Part shown: piece by piece, positions 7,694-15,877 of the stretch
Position numbering within the stretch: the first letter of the stretch is position 1
How the letters are laid out: every line of letters starts with the position of its first letter
NCBI GenBank assembly: GCA_037440345.1
Contig: JBBIUJ010000057.1
Coordinates: 1 to 17,755 of the forward strand
DNA: 17,755 bases
Reading direction: 5' to 3'
DNA from: CAINVV01 sp037440345
GTDB taxonomy: Bacteria > Bacteroidota > Bacteroidia > Bacteroidales > Prolixibacteraceae
The notes under the pieces: model-generated
Seen by the model: only the letters and a program-made list of their open reading frames with translations
What the model was told of the DNA's origin: nothing
Databases searched by the model: none
Position numbers and translations under genes: made by a program

Positions 7694-9217
7694 ATGAGTA
7701 ATTTAAAAAGTATAAAGTCGGCTTTAATCTCGGTGTATTACAAAGACGGATTGGGTGAGATCGTCGAAAAGTTAAATAGATCAGGGGTTAAGCTCTACTC
7801 AACCGGAGGAACAAAACAGTTTATTGAAGAGCTAAATATACCGGTCACAGCGGTAGAAGAATTGACCAGCTATCCATCTATATTAGGAGGTAGGGTCAAG
7901 ACCCTTCATCCCAAAGTTTTTGGCGGAATTTTGGCCCGCAGGGAAAACGACGGAGACCGATCCCAACTATCAGAATATGCGATCCCCGAGATTGACCTGG
8001 TCATTGTCGACCTTTATCCATTTGAGGCCACAGTTCGATCAGGAGCGCCGGATGCTGACATTATTGAAAAGATAGATATTGGCGGAATTTCCCTGATCAG
8101 GGCAGCAGCAAAAAATCACAAAGATGTCGTAATTATTTCTCATCAGGGACAATACGGAAAATTACTTGAACTTCTAAATCAACAAGGATGCGGTACTTCG
8201 CTGGCTGAACGCAGGCAATTCGCAGCAGAGGCATTTGCAACCTCTTCCCATTACGATACAGCCATTTATAAATATTTTGCAGGCGAAACAGGCGATAGTT
8301 TCCGCCAAAGTTTCGACAAGGCGAAACCACTCAGATATGGTGAAAATCCTCACCAGAAGGGAGTGTTCTTTGGCGACTTTGAAGCAATTTTTGATCAGCT
8401 TCAGGGTAAGGAGATATCATACAACAACTTGCTGGACATTGATGCGGCTGTCAACCTGATTGACGAGTTTAGCGAAACGACCTTTGCCATTCTGAAACAC
8501 AACAATGCCTGTGGTTGTGCATCGCGTGACAATGTCTCAGATGCTTTTCGAGCTGCCTTGGCCGGTGATCCTGTTTCCGCTTATGGCGGAATTTTTGTCA
8601 CCAACACTGAAGTAGATGGCGTAACAGCCGAAGAAGCTGCCAAAATCTTCTTTGAAGTGATCATTGCACCAAAATATACCCCGGAGGCCCTTGAAATTTT
8701 CAAAGGGAAGAAGAACCTGATCGTTTTGACAAGAAAATCAAAAGATCTTCAATCACAGCAATATAGGACAGTATTAAATGGAGTAATTGTTCAGGATCGT
8801 GATGCAAAAAAAGAAATAGAAGCCGATCTGAATCCGGTCACCAAAATTTCTCCAAAAAAAGAGGAAATTTTTGATCTTTTGTTTGCCAATCGTTTGGTTA
8901 AACAATCAAAATCCAATACCATTGTACTGGCAAAAGGCAAACAGCTACTTGCAAGCGGGGTAGGTCAGACGTCAAGGGTCGATGCATTGAGGCAGGCTAT
9001 TGAAAAAGCAAAGGCATTCAATTTCGAACTCCAAGGAGCCGTAATGGCATCTGATGCTTTCTTTCCTTTTCCTGATTGCGTAGAAATTGCCCATAATGAA
9101 GGGATTACATCCGTCATTCATCCCGGAGGTTCAATCAGGGACAAGTTATCAATTGATTTCTGTGATGACCATCAAATGTCTATGGTTACAACAGGTTTCA
9201 GACATTTCAAACATTAG
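7694..9217 (+). CDS. purH: bifunctional AICAR formyltransferase / IMP cyclohydrolase
   Basis: This cytoplasmic enzyme does the last two steps of IMP synthesis: formyl transfer from 10-formyl-THF to AICAR, then ring closure. The 507 residues split into an N-terminal MGS-like cyclohydrolase domain (about 1-140, with LYSTGGTKQ at 34-42 and GGRVKTLHPKVFGGIL at 65-80) and a C-terminal AICARFT domain with RYGENPHQ at 214-221. The formyltransferase Lys268-His269 lie in KHNNACG, where many bacteria have KHxNPCG. The C-terminal stretch VIHPGGSIRD (474-483) and the end MVTTGFRHFKH are family-typical. Length is close to the usual 510-530. I chose the ATG at 7694 because a TTG nine codons earlier (7667) lies inside the -7 promoter box and is not preceded by a leader. 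It is 20 bp upstream of mreB and almost certainly co-transcribed with it. Confidence 0.97.
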   Translation: MSNLKSIKSALISVYYKDGLGEIVEKLNRSGVKLYSTGGTKQFIEELNIPVTAVEELTSYPSILGGRVKTLHPKVFGGILARRENDGDRSQLSEYAIPEIDLVIVDLYPFEATVRSGAPDADIIEKIDIGGISLIRAAAKNHKDVVIISHQGQYGKLLELLNQQGCGTSLAERRQFAAEAFATSSHYDTAIYKYFAGETGDSFRQSFDKAKPLRYGENPHQKGVFFGDFEAIFDQLQGKEISYNNLLDIDAAVNLIDEFSETTFAILKHNNACGCASRDNVSDAFRAALAGDPVSAYGGIFVTNTEVDGVTAEEAAKIFFEVIIAPKYTPEALEIFKGKKNLIVLTRKSKDLQSQQYRTVLNGVIVQDRDAKKEIEADLNPVTKISPKKEEIFDLLFANRLVKQSKSNTIVLAKGKQLLASGVGQTSRVDALRQAIEKAKAFNFELQGAVMASDAFFPFPDCVEIAHNEGITSVIHPGGSIRDKLSIDFCDDHQMSMVTTGFRHFKH

Positions 9218-9237
9218 CATTAAATAAAAAACAAAAT

Positions 9238-10260
9238 ATGAGTTTCTTTTCATTTCTAACACAAGAAATTGCGATTGACCTTGGGACTGCCAACACGATC
9301 ATCATCCACAACGGGAAAGTTGTCGTGGATGAGCCATCGGTTGTAACCATCGATACAAAAACAGAGAAGCTGGTTGCCATTGGCGAAAAAGCTCGTCAGA
9401 TGCAGGGCAAAACCCACTCAAATTTAAAGACCATCCGCCCGTTGCGCGACGGCGTTATCGCCGACTTTAACGCAGCAGAACAGATGATCCGCGGAATGAT
9501 CAAGATGATCAATCCTAAAAAGAGATTTTTTGCCCCTGCTTTGAAAATGGTTATCTGTATTCCATCCGGATCCACGGAAGTGGAAATCCGCGCAGTACGT
9601 GACTCTGCAGAACATGCCGGCGGACGTGATGTTTACATGATCTATGAGCCAATGGCTGCCGCTATCGGTATCGGTCTCGATGTGGAAGCGCCTGAAGGAA
9701 ACATGGTCGTCGACATCGGTGGAGGAACTACCGAGATTGCCGTAATCTCGCTGGGCGGTATCGTCACCAACAAATCGATCCGGATTGCGGGGGATGATCT
9801 CACCGCCGATATTATGGAACACATGCGGCACCAGCACAATGTCAAAATTGGCGAACGGACCGCGGAAGAGATCAAGATTGTGGTCGGTTCAGCCATGACT
9901 GAGCTGGATGAACCACCGGCTGACATGATCGTAAAAGGACCGAACCAGATGACCGCAATGCCAATCGACGTTCATGTAACCTACACGGAGATTGCCCACT
10001 GTCTGGATAAATCAATTTCGAAAATTGAGACTGCCATTACCAATGCGCTTGAACATACCCCGCCTGAACTCTATGCTGATATCTACAAGAGAGGTATCTG
10101 GCTTGCCGGTGGTGGCGCTTTGTTGCGTGGACTGGACAAAAGACTGTATGAAAAGTTCAATATTCCGTTCAGGATTGCGGAAGATCCTTTGCGAGCAGTT
10201 GCCCGCGGTACCGGTGTTGCACTTAAAAACGTGGATAAATTCTCTTTCTTGCTCCGATAA
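9238..10260 (+). CDS. mreB: rod shape-determining protein MreB (bacterial actin)
   Basis: MreB polymerises on the inner face of the membrane and directs lateral peptidoglycan synthesis by the Rod complex. The 340 residues are full length for the family. Nucleotide motifs are clear: phosphate-1 IDLGTANTII at 13-22, phosphate-2 VVDIGGGTTEIAVISLGG at 157-174, and the adenosine motif LAGGGALLRGLD at 289-300. YEPMAAAIGIGLDVE at 136-150 is the conserved connecting segment. The N-terminal MSFFSFLTQE can act as the membrane-associating end. The ATG at 9238 is 20 bp after the purH stop, with no terminator between them. The gene is followed by mreC after 37 bp. By eye its codons are richer in G and C than those of its neighbours, consistent with strong expression. 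Confidence 0.98.
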   Translation: MSFFSFLTQEIAIDLGTANTIIIHNGKVVVDEPSVVTIDTKTEKLVAIGEKARQMQGKTHSNLKTIRPLRDGVIADFNAAEQMIRGMIKMINPKKRFFAPALKMVICIPSGSTEVEIRAVRDSAEHAGGRDVYMIYEPMAAAIGIGLDVEAPEGNMVVDIGGGTTEIAVISLGGIVTNKSIRIAGDDLTADIMEHMRHQHNVKIGERTAEEIKIVVGSAMTELDEPPADMIVKGPNQMTAMPIDVHVTYTEIAHCLDKSISKIETAITNALEHTPPELYADIYKRGIWLAGGGALLRGLDKRLYEKFNIPFRIAEDPLRAVARGTGVALKNVDKFSFLLR

Positions 10261-10297
10261 TTGTTGTCTCTGCCATAGCGCCATTTGAAGTTAAAAT

Positions 10298-11167
10298 ATG
10301 AGGAATTTATTCAGGTTAATCCTAAGGTATCATTACATATTCCTTTTTTTAATTTTAGAAATATTCTCGCTTTCCATGGTTGTTACCTATAACAACTACC
10401 AGCAAGCTAAGTTTCTAACATCCAGCAATGGTATCAGTGGTTACTTCTTTGAGAATTTTATCGGTGTCTTCCAGGTTTTCGACCTAAAAAAAGCGAATAC
10501 CGAACTGGCTGAAGAGAATGCCCAGTTGCGTACGGCACTTCAGCACTATCAGCTCAGGGGAATCAACAATTCCAGACAAAGCTATTTGGCCGAGCGCAAT
10601 CCGCTTATCGCGATGACGCGCGATTCGCTGAATAAAATTGTCTACTTCTTCACTACTGCCCGTGTGATTAACAACTCGATCAATCAACGGCACAATTTTC
10701 TTACGATCAATAAGGGACGTATCCAGGGGGTCAAAACCAATATGGGCGTGGTTTCTGCGGGAAGGGTGGTCGGCCTGGTAATGAATGTTGGCGATAATTA
10801 CAGCACCGTGATCTCCATTTTGAATGAAAGATGGAAATTGAGCGCCAAAATTAAACGCAACGATTTCTTTGGATCGCTCTCCTGGAACGGAAAGAATTAT
10901 CGCAAAGTTCAGCTCAATGAGATTCCATACCATGTGCCTGTACAGAATGGGGATACAGTCGTAACAACCGGATTCTCATCCAGCTTTCCGGAAGGTCTTG
11001 AGATTGGCATAGTATCCGATTTTACGTTGGGTTCGGGCAGCAATTTTTACACGATTGATGTCGACCTGGCTGTCGATTTCAAAAGCATCGTTCAGGTCGC
11101 CCTGGTAGAAAACAGGCAGTTAATAGAGATCAATAAACTTGAATCCTTGAACCCAGATGGTAAATAA
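10298..11167 (+). CDS. mreC: rod shape-determining protein MreC
   Basis: MreC is a bitopic membrane protein whose periplasmic part binds and activates the PBP2-RodA synthase. The 289 residues show a short cytoplasmic start, one transmembrane helix (about 12-31), a coiled coil (about 62-86, ELAEENAQLRTALQ), and the beta-rich MreC domain from about 115. Conserved stretches are INKGRIQGVKTNMGVV at 137-152, which includes the usual G(I/V)xxxMGVV-like pattern, VVGLVMNVGDNYSTV at 157-171, and VVTTGFSSSFPEGLEIGIV at 221-239. The last 11 bases overlap the start of mreD, suggesting translational coupling. Length is slightly below the E. coli protein because the acidic C-terminal tail is missing, which is common outside Proteobacteria. 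Confidence 0.95.
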   Translation: MRNLFRLILRYHYIFLFLILEIFSLSMVVTYNNYQQAKFLTSSNGISGYFFENFIGVFQVFDLKKANTELAEENAQLRTALQHYQLRGINNSRQSYLAERNPLIAMTRDSLNKIVYFFTTARVINNSINQRHNFLTINKGRIQGVKTNMGVVSAGRVVGLVMNVGDNYSTVISILNERWKLSAKIKRNDFFGSLSWNGKNYRKVQLNEIPYHVPVQNGDTVVTTGFSSSFPEGLEIGIVSDFTLGSGSNFYTIDVDLAVDFKSIVQVALVENRQLIEINKLESLNPDGK

Positions 11168-11663
11168 CCTGCTCAAATATTCACTCGTTTTTGTTGTCTC
11201 AGTCTTGCTTCAAGTACTGGTTTTCAATCACATACTGATATTCAGAATGATTTCTCCATTCTTTTATCTTATTTTCATGCTTTTGCTGCCTTATGATACC
11301 CCGCGGGCTTTGTTGATATTCCTTGGATTTATTTTGGGCCTTTCGGTCGATGCTTTCACCAATACGCTTGGCGTCCACGCGGCCGTTTGTGTGGTGATTG
11401 GGTTTATAAGACCAATTATTCTAAATGAAATTTCAACCCGCGAAACACGGGAGTCGGTTTCAGCGCCCCGTATCTCAACCATGAGCTTGAACTGGTTTAT
11501 CAGTTATACCGCTACTTTTGTGGCCATCCATCACCTCCTCCTCTTTATGCTCGAGGCTTTTACATTTCAAGGCTTCTTCTTCACGCTGGCCAGGGCCATC
11601 CTTAGCGGAATATTGTCGGTTGCCTTAATCGTTATCAGCCAGTTTATATTTTTCCGCAAATAA
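11157..11663 (+). CDS. mreD: rod shape-determining protein MreD
   Basis: MreD is a small integral membrane component of the Rod complex. The 168-residue protein is strongly hydrophobic with about five membrane segments, at about 7-25, 30-47, 52-70, 118-137 and 143-165. The loop GLSVDAFTNTLGVHAA at about 58-73 matches the conserved GLxxDxFxxTxLGxHA pattern of MreD. Its ATG lies inside mreC and overlaps it by 11 bp, the usual arrangement. After its stop comes a 361-bp gap holding element C, where other Bacteroidota usually have mrdA close behind. No clear terminator other than the hairpins of element C is visible. Confidence 0.93.
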   Translation: MVNNLLKYSLVFVVSVLLQVLVFNHILIFRMISPFFYLIFMLLLPYDTPRALLIFLGFILGLSVDAFTNTLGVHAAVCVVIGFIRPIILNEISTRETRESVSAPRISTMSLNWFISYTATFVAIHHLLLFMLEAFTFQGFFFTLARAILSGILSVALIVISQFIFFRK

Positions 11664-11678
11664 TTCCTGAACTAAGAT

Positions 11679-11841
11679 ACTGTTTAAATCTTGTAATTCC
11701 ATATGCCGTAGGTATATTATGTGGGTAGAAAGCAGATGAATGAAGATCTATTTCGTCCCGTGCGGGACGAGATTATCATTGGAATTTAAATTCTACCCAC
11801 ATTAAATCCCTACCGGGATAAAAAATATAAATTTAAACAGT
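11679..11841. repeat. palindromic repeat element C, same end motif as A and B, different interior
   Basis: Perfect 11-bp inverted ends ACTGTTTAAAT (11679-11689) and ATTTAAACAGT (11831-11841) enclose three nested parts. The first is a perfect 10-bp pair GTGGGTAGAA (11721-11730) and TTCTACCCAC (11791-11800), extended outward with mismatches by CCGTAGG and CCTACCGG. The second is a central hairpin TCGTCCCG/CGGGACGA at 11753-11770. The third is a small hairpin ATCCC/GGGAT at 11806-11819. The whole 163 bp is thus one long imperfect palindrome. It sits between mreD and mrdA. The end motif matches elements A and B, but the interior does not. Confidence 0.88.
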
Positions 11842-11983
11842 CTCTCAATATTCAAATACTTATTTGGCTTTGACACTGGAATATTGATGAGAATATCTTT
11901 ACTTTAGCTTTCTTTAGTTGGTTACTGGACTTTGTTTTTTAAATAAATAACAAATACCAACAACTCACTGATTTACAATATAT

Positions 11984-11991
11984 TAATTTCG
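11984..11991 (+). promoter_or_regulatory. weak candidate -7 box before mrdA
   Basis: TAATTTCG differs from TAnnTTTG at one position and lies 33 bp before the GTG start of mrdA. No TTTG occurs at the expected -33 distance. Because element C separates mrdA from mreD, a separate promoter is plausible but not shown. The remainder of 11842-12024 is AT-rich with no other recognisable feature. Confidence 0.25.
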
Positions 11992-12024
11992 CCACACAAA
12001 AATTACTAGAAACAAAAACAGACG

Positions 12025-13854
12025 GTGGATACCTATACCAAACGAAAATATTTGCTGATAGGCATATTTTGCTTAGCCTCAGTGGCCATGATCATCCGGC
12101 TCTTTTACATTCAGGTTATCGACTCTTCCTACAAAATTTCTGCGGCCAGCAACGTTCTGCGCAGGCAGATCAATTACCCCGCCAGAGGGTTGGTTTATGA
12201 CCGTAACCACAAGCTGATTGTTTATAACCAGGCGGCCTATGATGTATTGGTCACACCGAGGGAGATGAAGGCATTTGATACCCTCTCCTTTTGCCGGATT
12301 GCGGGAGTCGACAAGGCAGAACTGGTTGGCGAAATAAAAAAAGCCAGAAGCTATTCCATGTGGAAACCTTCTGCAGTAGTCAAACAACTCTCCGCCCATC
12401 GATATGCTGCCTTACAGGAACAGTTGTTCAAATATCCCGGATTTTACATCCAGGCTCGTACATTGAGGCAATATCCCGCTACAATTGCCTCCCACACACT
12501 TGGGTACGTAGGAGAGGTAGACCAAAAAAAGGTTGATGAAGATAAATATTATGAAAGCGGAGACTACATTGGTAAGTCCGGAATTGAACAAGCCTATGAG
12601 GCCGAATTAAGAGGGGTCAAAGGTATTTCCTATATGATGGTGGATGTTCATAACCGTGTCAAAGGATCATTTGAGGGGGGAAAGATGGATACTGCTGCCG
12701 TCATTGGCAAAAACCTCATCTCCGGGCTTCATGCTGATCTGCAAGCCTATGGTGAACGGCTGCTGGCAGGAAAAGTCGGAAGTATTGTGGCGATAGAACC
12801 GTCATCAGGCGAAATTATGATCATGGCGAGCTCTCCCTCTTTTGATCCGGGTATGTTTGTCGGACGTGAAAGAACAAAAAACTATCTCACACTGCTCAAT
12901 GATCCGCTAAAACCTATGCTCAACAGGGCCATCACCTCCTCCTACCCTCCCGGCTCGACCTTTAAACTGGCCGATGCCATCATCGGATTGGAGGAGGGAT
13001 TGTTAGGACCTGAAATAAGATATTCCTGCAGTGGTCCAAGATCGACACCGATCAAGTGTACGCACAACCATGAAACCCCACTGCCATTGGTAAGCGCCAT
13101 TCGTGAATCGTGTAACTCCTATTTCTTTCAGGCTTTTCGGGCCATTATCAACAAATACCCGACGGCAGAGGAAGGATTTGAGGCCTGGCGCAACCATTTG
13201 ATGGATTTGGGTCTTGGACACAGAATTGGAGCGGACCTGTCTGCTGAAAATGCAGGCAACGTATCGAAAGGGACCTATTTCGACCGGATTTACGGGAAAA
13301 ACCACTGGAATGTCATGACCATCCGGTCATTTTCAATTGGGCAGGGAGAGTTACTGCTAACCCCACTTCAATTAGCCAACATGGTTTCCATTATCGCCAA
13401 CAAGGGATATTATATCTCCCCGCACATGGTACGCAGCATTCAGAATTACGACCATACCGAAAGGGTACTCTCCTTCGAAAAACATGTTACCCAGGCAAAT
13501 CCCTATTTGTTTCAGGTAATTGCTGATGGAATGGAGAAAGTTGTGGATGGAGGTACGGCAAAGATTGCCAAGGTTGAGGGGATAGCCATTTGCGGCAAAA
13601 CGGGTACCATCCAAAATCCACACGGGGCTGCTCACTCAGCCTTCGTAGCCTATGCACCCAAAGAGGATCCGAAAATTGCCATTTGCGTATACGTTGAAAA
13701 TGGCGTTTGGGGCGCTCGATATGCCGCGCCAATTGCCAGTTTAATTATTGAAAAATATCTGAACGACTCCATCGCCCCCAAAAGAAAACCGTTGGAAGCC
13801 AGTATGCTGAGCTCTGATTTGATTTCGGCCATGCATTTGACGGGAGGGGACTGA
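12025..13854 (+). CDS. mrdA: penicillin-binding protein 2, elongasome transpeptidase
   Basis: PBP2 is a class B penicillin-binding protein that cross-links peptidoglycan made by RodA. The 609 residues have a short cytoplasmic tail, one transmembrane helix (about 9-29), a dimerisation/pedestal domain (about 45-220, starting with RQINYPARGLVYDRN) and the transpeptidase domain. Catalytic motifs are all present: SxxK as STFK with Ser311 and Lys314, SxN as SCN at 362-364, and KTG at 525-527 in CGKTGTIQNPHG. The start is a GTG: an in-frame TAG at 12007-12009 stops any longer frame, and the next ATG (residue 22) would delete most of the membrane helix. It lies 361 bp after mreD and 438 bp before rodA, both gaps filled by palindromic repeats. 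Length is close to the E. coli protein (about 630). Confidence 0.96.
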   Translation: MDTYTKRKYLLIGIFCLASVAMIIRLFYIQVIDSSYKISAASNVLRRQINYPARGLVYDRNHKLIVYNQAAYDVLVTPREMKAFDTLSFCRIAGVDKAELVGEIKKARSYSMWKPSAVVKQLSAHRYAALQEQLFKYPGFYIQARTLRQYPATIASHTLGYVGEVDQKKVDEDKYYESGDYIGKSGIEQAYEAELRGVKGISYMMVDVHNRVKGSFEGGKMDTAAVIGKNLISGLHADLQAYGERLLAGKVGSIVAIEPSSGEIMIMASSPSFDPGMFVGRERTKNYLTLLNDPLKPMLNRAITSSYPPGSTFKLADAIIGLEEGLLGPEIRYSCSGPRSTPIKCTHNHETPLPLVSAIRESCNSYFFQAFRAIINKYPTAEEGFEAWRNHLMDLGLGHRIGADLSAENAGNVSKGTYFDRIYGKNHWNVMTIRSFSIGQGELLLTPLQLANMVSIIANKGYYISPHMVRSIQNYDHTERVLSFEKHVTQANPYLFQVIADGMEKVVDGGTAKIAKVEGIAICGKTGTIQNPHGAAHSAFVAYAPKEDPKIAICVYVENGVWGARYAAPIASLIIEKYLNDSIAPKRKPLEASMLSSDLISAMHLTGGD

Positions 13855-13856
13855 AA

Positions 13857-13880
13857 GAGTTATGAGTTATGAGTTATGAG
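13857..13880. repeat. heptamer tandem repeat GAGTTAT, about 3.4 units
   Basis: Three GAGTTAT units at 13857-13877 plus a partial GAG begin just after the mrdA stop. They resemble short tandem heptamer repeats found in spacers of several bacterial phyla. No function is evident. A small hairpin AAGCC/GGCTT lies at 13902-13920 without a T-tract, so I do not call it a terminator. Confidence 0.8.
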
Positions 13881-13931
13881 ATTTATGACAACGATATGTA
13901 AAAGCCATTAGTAAAGGCTTAAACGATATTA

Positions 13932-13954
13932 TAAGAGACTGTTGAAATTTACAT
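13932..13954. repeat. solitary end motif of the A/B/C repeat family
   Basis: TAAGAGACTGTTGAAATTTA closely matches the outer end of element B, which begins only about 40 bp further on with TTAAGAGGCTGTTTGAAATT. It is not followed by the hairpin units, so it looks like a leftover or truncated end of another copy. Confidence 0.65.
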
Positions 13955-13973
13955 TTTTTATTCCGGGAGGGAT

Positions 13974-14230
13974 TAAGAGGCTGTTTGAAATTTGGTCATA
14001 TGCTATAAACTGTTCAACCCTTTCGGGGTTATCGTTGCATTTGTTCCATTTCCCCCGGTTTCACCGGGGGTTATTGACATTTAACCCTTTTCAGGGTTTT
14101 GAAAGAAAAAAGTCCGAAGGACTTGAATATAAATAACCCCCGGTGAAACCGGGGGAAAATGACAGACTAGGTTCAGGAACCCCGAAGTGGGTTCAACAAT
14201 TCTGTTCGTAAATTTAAATAGGGACTAAGA
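13974..14230. repeat. nested palindromic repeat element, copy B (core 13981-14221), inverted relative to copy A
   Basis: This is the reverse complement of copy A at about 93% identity by eye (some 16 differences and one 1-bp gap over 241 bp). It has the same six hairpins: CAACCC/GGGTT near 14014-14029, CCCCCGG/CCGGGGG near 14052-14070, AACCCT/AGGGTT near 14082-14098, AAGTCC/GGACTT near 14110-14124, CCCCCGGT/ACCGGGGG near 14137-14155, and GAACCC/GGGTTC near 14177-14194. Ends are CTGTTTGAAATTT (13981-13993) and AAATTTAAATAG (14210-14221). The last hairpin is a perfect stem here where copy A has a C-A mismatch. It separates mrdA from rodA. The 60 bp between its end and rodA show no promoter box I could support. 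Confidence 0.93.
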
Positions 14231-14292
14231 TTAAGTATAATAAGTGGCGCCTTCGCGGTTGACCATCATGATAACAGAGTTAGATTGAATAA

Positions 14293-15717
14293 ATGAAGAG
14301 TCAGAACAATATATTTCTGAATATAGACTGGATAACGATTCTCATGTACCTCGTATTGGTATTGATGGGGTGGATCAATATTTATGCCGCCGTTTACAGC
14401 GATGAGCATCAAAGTATATTGGACATTGGTCAGCAATACGGGAAGCAGATGATCTGGATTTGTGCCGGAATCTTCCTGGCGGTTTGCGTGCTGATTGTGG
14501 ACAGTAAATTCTATGTTGCATTCGCCTACCATATTTATGTCCTGATTCTCCTGTTGCTGGTGGCCGTTCTTTTTCTTGGCCGTGAAGTCAACGGGGCAAG
14601 GGCTTGGTTTGAAGTTGGAGGGGTAGCCCTGCAACCGGCCGAACTGGCAAAATTTGCAACCAGTCTCGCAGTAGCCAAATACATGAGTCAGTTTGGCTTT
14701 AAGATGGCCAGGACAAAATCATATATCGTCCTGGGAACCATGATGTTGTTACCTGCCCTCCTCATATTATTGCAGAATGATACGGGATCGGCCCTTGTTT
14801 TTGCAGTCTTCTTTCTGGTTTTTTACCGTGAAGGTTTGCCTGACGTCGTCCTTATTGGTGGATTTACTGCCATTATCCTCTTTATCCTGGCGCTGCTTTG
14901 GACACAGCTACAAATACTGATCCTCTTAATTGTCGTATCGCTGGTACTTTTGATTTTTTTGCGACAAAGTTTCAAAGACGGAATTATCGGTTTTGTGCTG
15001 GTTTCGTTGATTTATGGTATCCTCTTTGGACTTAAGAACCTCATTGGATTCGATGCAACTCCCTTTCAACTGATGGTTCTAACCTCTGTTCTATCGGTAT
15101 TGGCGTTCATCGTTTACGGATTGAAGAATCACATCCGACAGGCCTGGTTTGTGCTGCTCTTTTTCATCTTCTCCATTGCCATTACCCTATCGGTGAACTA
15201 CTTCTATTCGAATATTCTGATCTCTCACCAGCGCGACAGGGTCGACAATCTTCTTGGGATAAAGAATGATTTGCGCGGGGCCGGTTGGAACGTGCACCAA
15301 TCCAAAATTGCCATTGGATCGGGAGGAATTGTTGGCAAAGGGTTTTTAAAGGGAACGCAAACCAAATACAATTTTGTACCCGAACAGAGTACCGACTTTA
15401 TCTTCTGTACAGTTGGTGAGGAGTGGGGATTTTTAGGAACAACCGTCGTGATCACCCTCTTCCTGACGCTGCTGATCAGATTGATTTATTTGGCGGAGCG
15501 ACAGCGATCGACATTCAGCAGGATCTATGGTTATAGTGTGGCAAGTATTCTCTTTTTTCACATCGTCATCAACGTTTCGATGACCATCGGTCTGGCGCCC
15601 GTTATCGGTATCCCTCTACCCTTCTTCAGTTATGGTGGATCCTCCTTGTGGTCCTTTACCGTCCTGCTCTTTATTTTTATTAAGCTGGATGCCAGCAGAA
15701 CGAAAAATTTGAGGTAA
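14293..15717 (+). CDS. rodA: RodA, SEDS peptidoglycan glycosyltransferase
   Basis: RodA polymerises glycan strands from lipid II and works as a pair with PBP2. The 474-residue polytopic protein shows SEDS signatures: GARAWFEVGGVALQPAELAK at 101-120 with conserved Trp105, QNDTGSAL at 161-168 (QPDLGTA-like), and FVPEQSTDFIF at 361-371 with Asp368 at the position of the essential Asp. GEEWGFLGT at 375-383 and PFFSYGGSSL at 443-452 are also present. It is about 100 residues longer than E. coli RodA; the excess is a hydrophobic stretch at about 195-300 giving extra membrane segments, which I believe is common in Bacteroidota. The ATG at 14293 directly follows an in-frame TAA, so no longer start exists. 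It is the last gene of the elongasome group and is followed by a terminator. Confidence 0.96.
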   Translation: MKSQNNIFLNIDWITILMYLVLVLMGWINIYAAVYSDEHQSILDIGQQYGKQMIWICAGIFLAVCVLIVDSKFYVAFAYHIYVLILLLLVAVLFLGREVNGARAWFEVGGVALQPAELAKFATSLAVAKYMSQFGFKMARTKSYIVLGTMMLLPALLILLQNDTGSALVFAVFFLVFYREGLPDVVLIGGFTAIILFILALLWTQLQILILLIVVSLVLLIFLRQSFKDGIIGFVLVSLIYGILFGLKNLIGFDATPFQLMVLTSVLSVLAFIVYGLKNHIRQAWFVLLFFIFSIAITLSVNYFYSNILISHQRDRVDNLLGIKNDLRGAGWNVHQSKIAIGSGGIVGKGFLKGTQTKYNFVPEQSTDFIFCTVGEEWGFLGTTVVITLFLTLLIRLIYLAERQRSTFSRIYGYSVASILFFHIVINVSMTIGLAPVIGIPLPFFSYGGSSLWSFTVLLFIFIKLDASRTKNLR

Positions 15718-15724
15718 AAAATAC

Positions 15725-15759
15725 CTTGAGGGTTTTGAAAACCTTCAAGATATTTTTTT
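15725..15759 (+). terminator. Rho-independent terminator after rodA
   Basis: The stem CTTGAGGGTT/AACCTTCAAG (15725-15749, one G-T pair) is followed by TATTTTTTT. An A-rich run precedes it, so it could work in both directions. Confidence 0.85.
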
Positions 15760-15775
15760 AATACTCTTCCCCCGA

Positions 15776-15800
15776 CTGGCGCAGATTTGTAATCTGTGCT
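15776..15800. repeat. CTGGCGC hairpin repeat, copy D1
   Basis: CTGGCGCAGATTTGTAATCT starts the copy; the stem is GCGCAGATT/AATCTGTGC with loop TGT. It is preceded by CCCCCGA, as in copy D2. It belongs to a second repeat family unrelated to A, B and C. Confidence 0.8.
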
Positions 15801-15877
15801 CAAACAATTGATCGAGAAATATATCTTTATAGAACAGTAATATATTGGTAATGAGCAGAAAATATAAGTTTCCCCCC

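Noticed and set aside
9424..9926. Long reading frames on the minus strand opposite mreB
   Set aside because: They are antisense shadows of the conserved mreB codons and contain no recognisable domain.
11753..11770. Strong hairpin TCGTCCCG/CGGGACGA read as a terminator for mreD
   Set aside because: No T-tract follows it on either strand, and it is the centre of a larger palindromic element.
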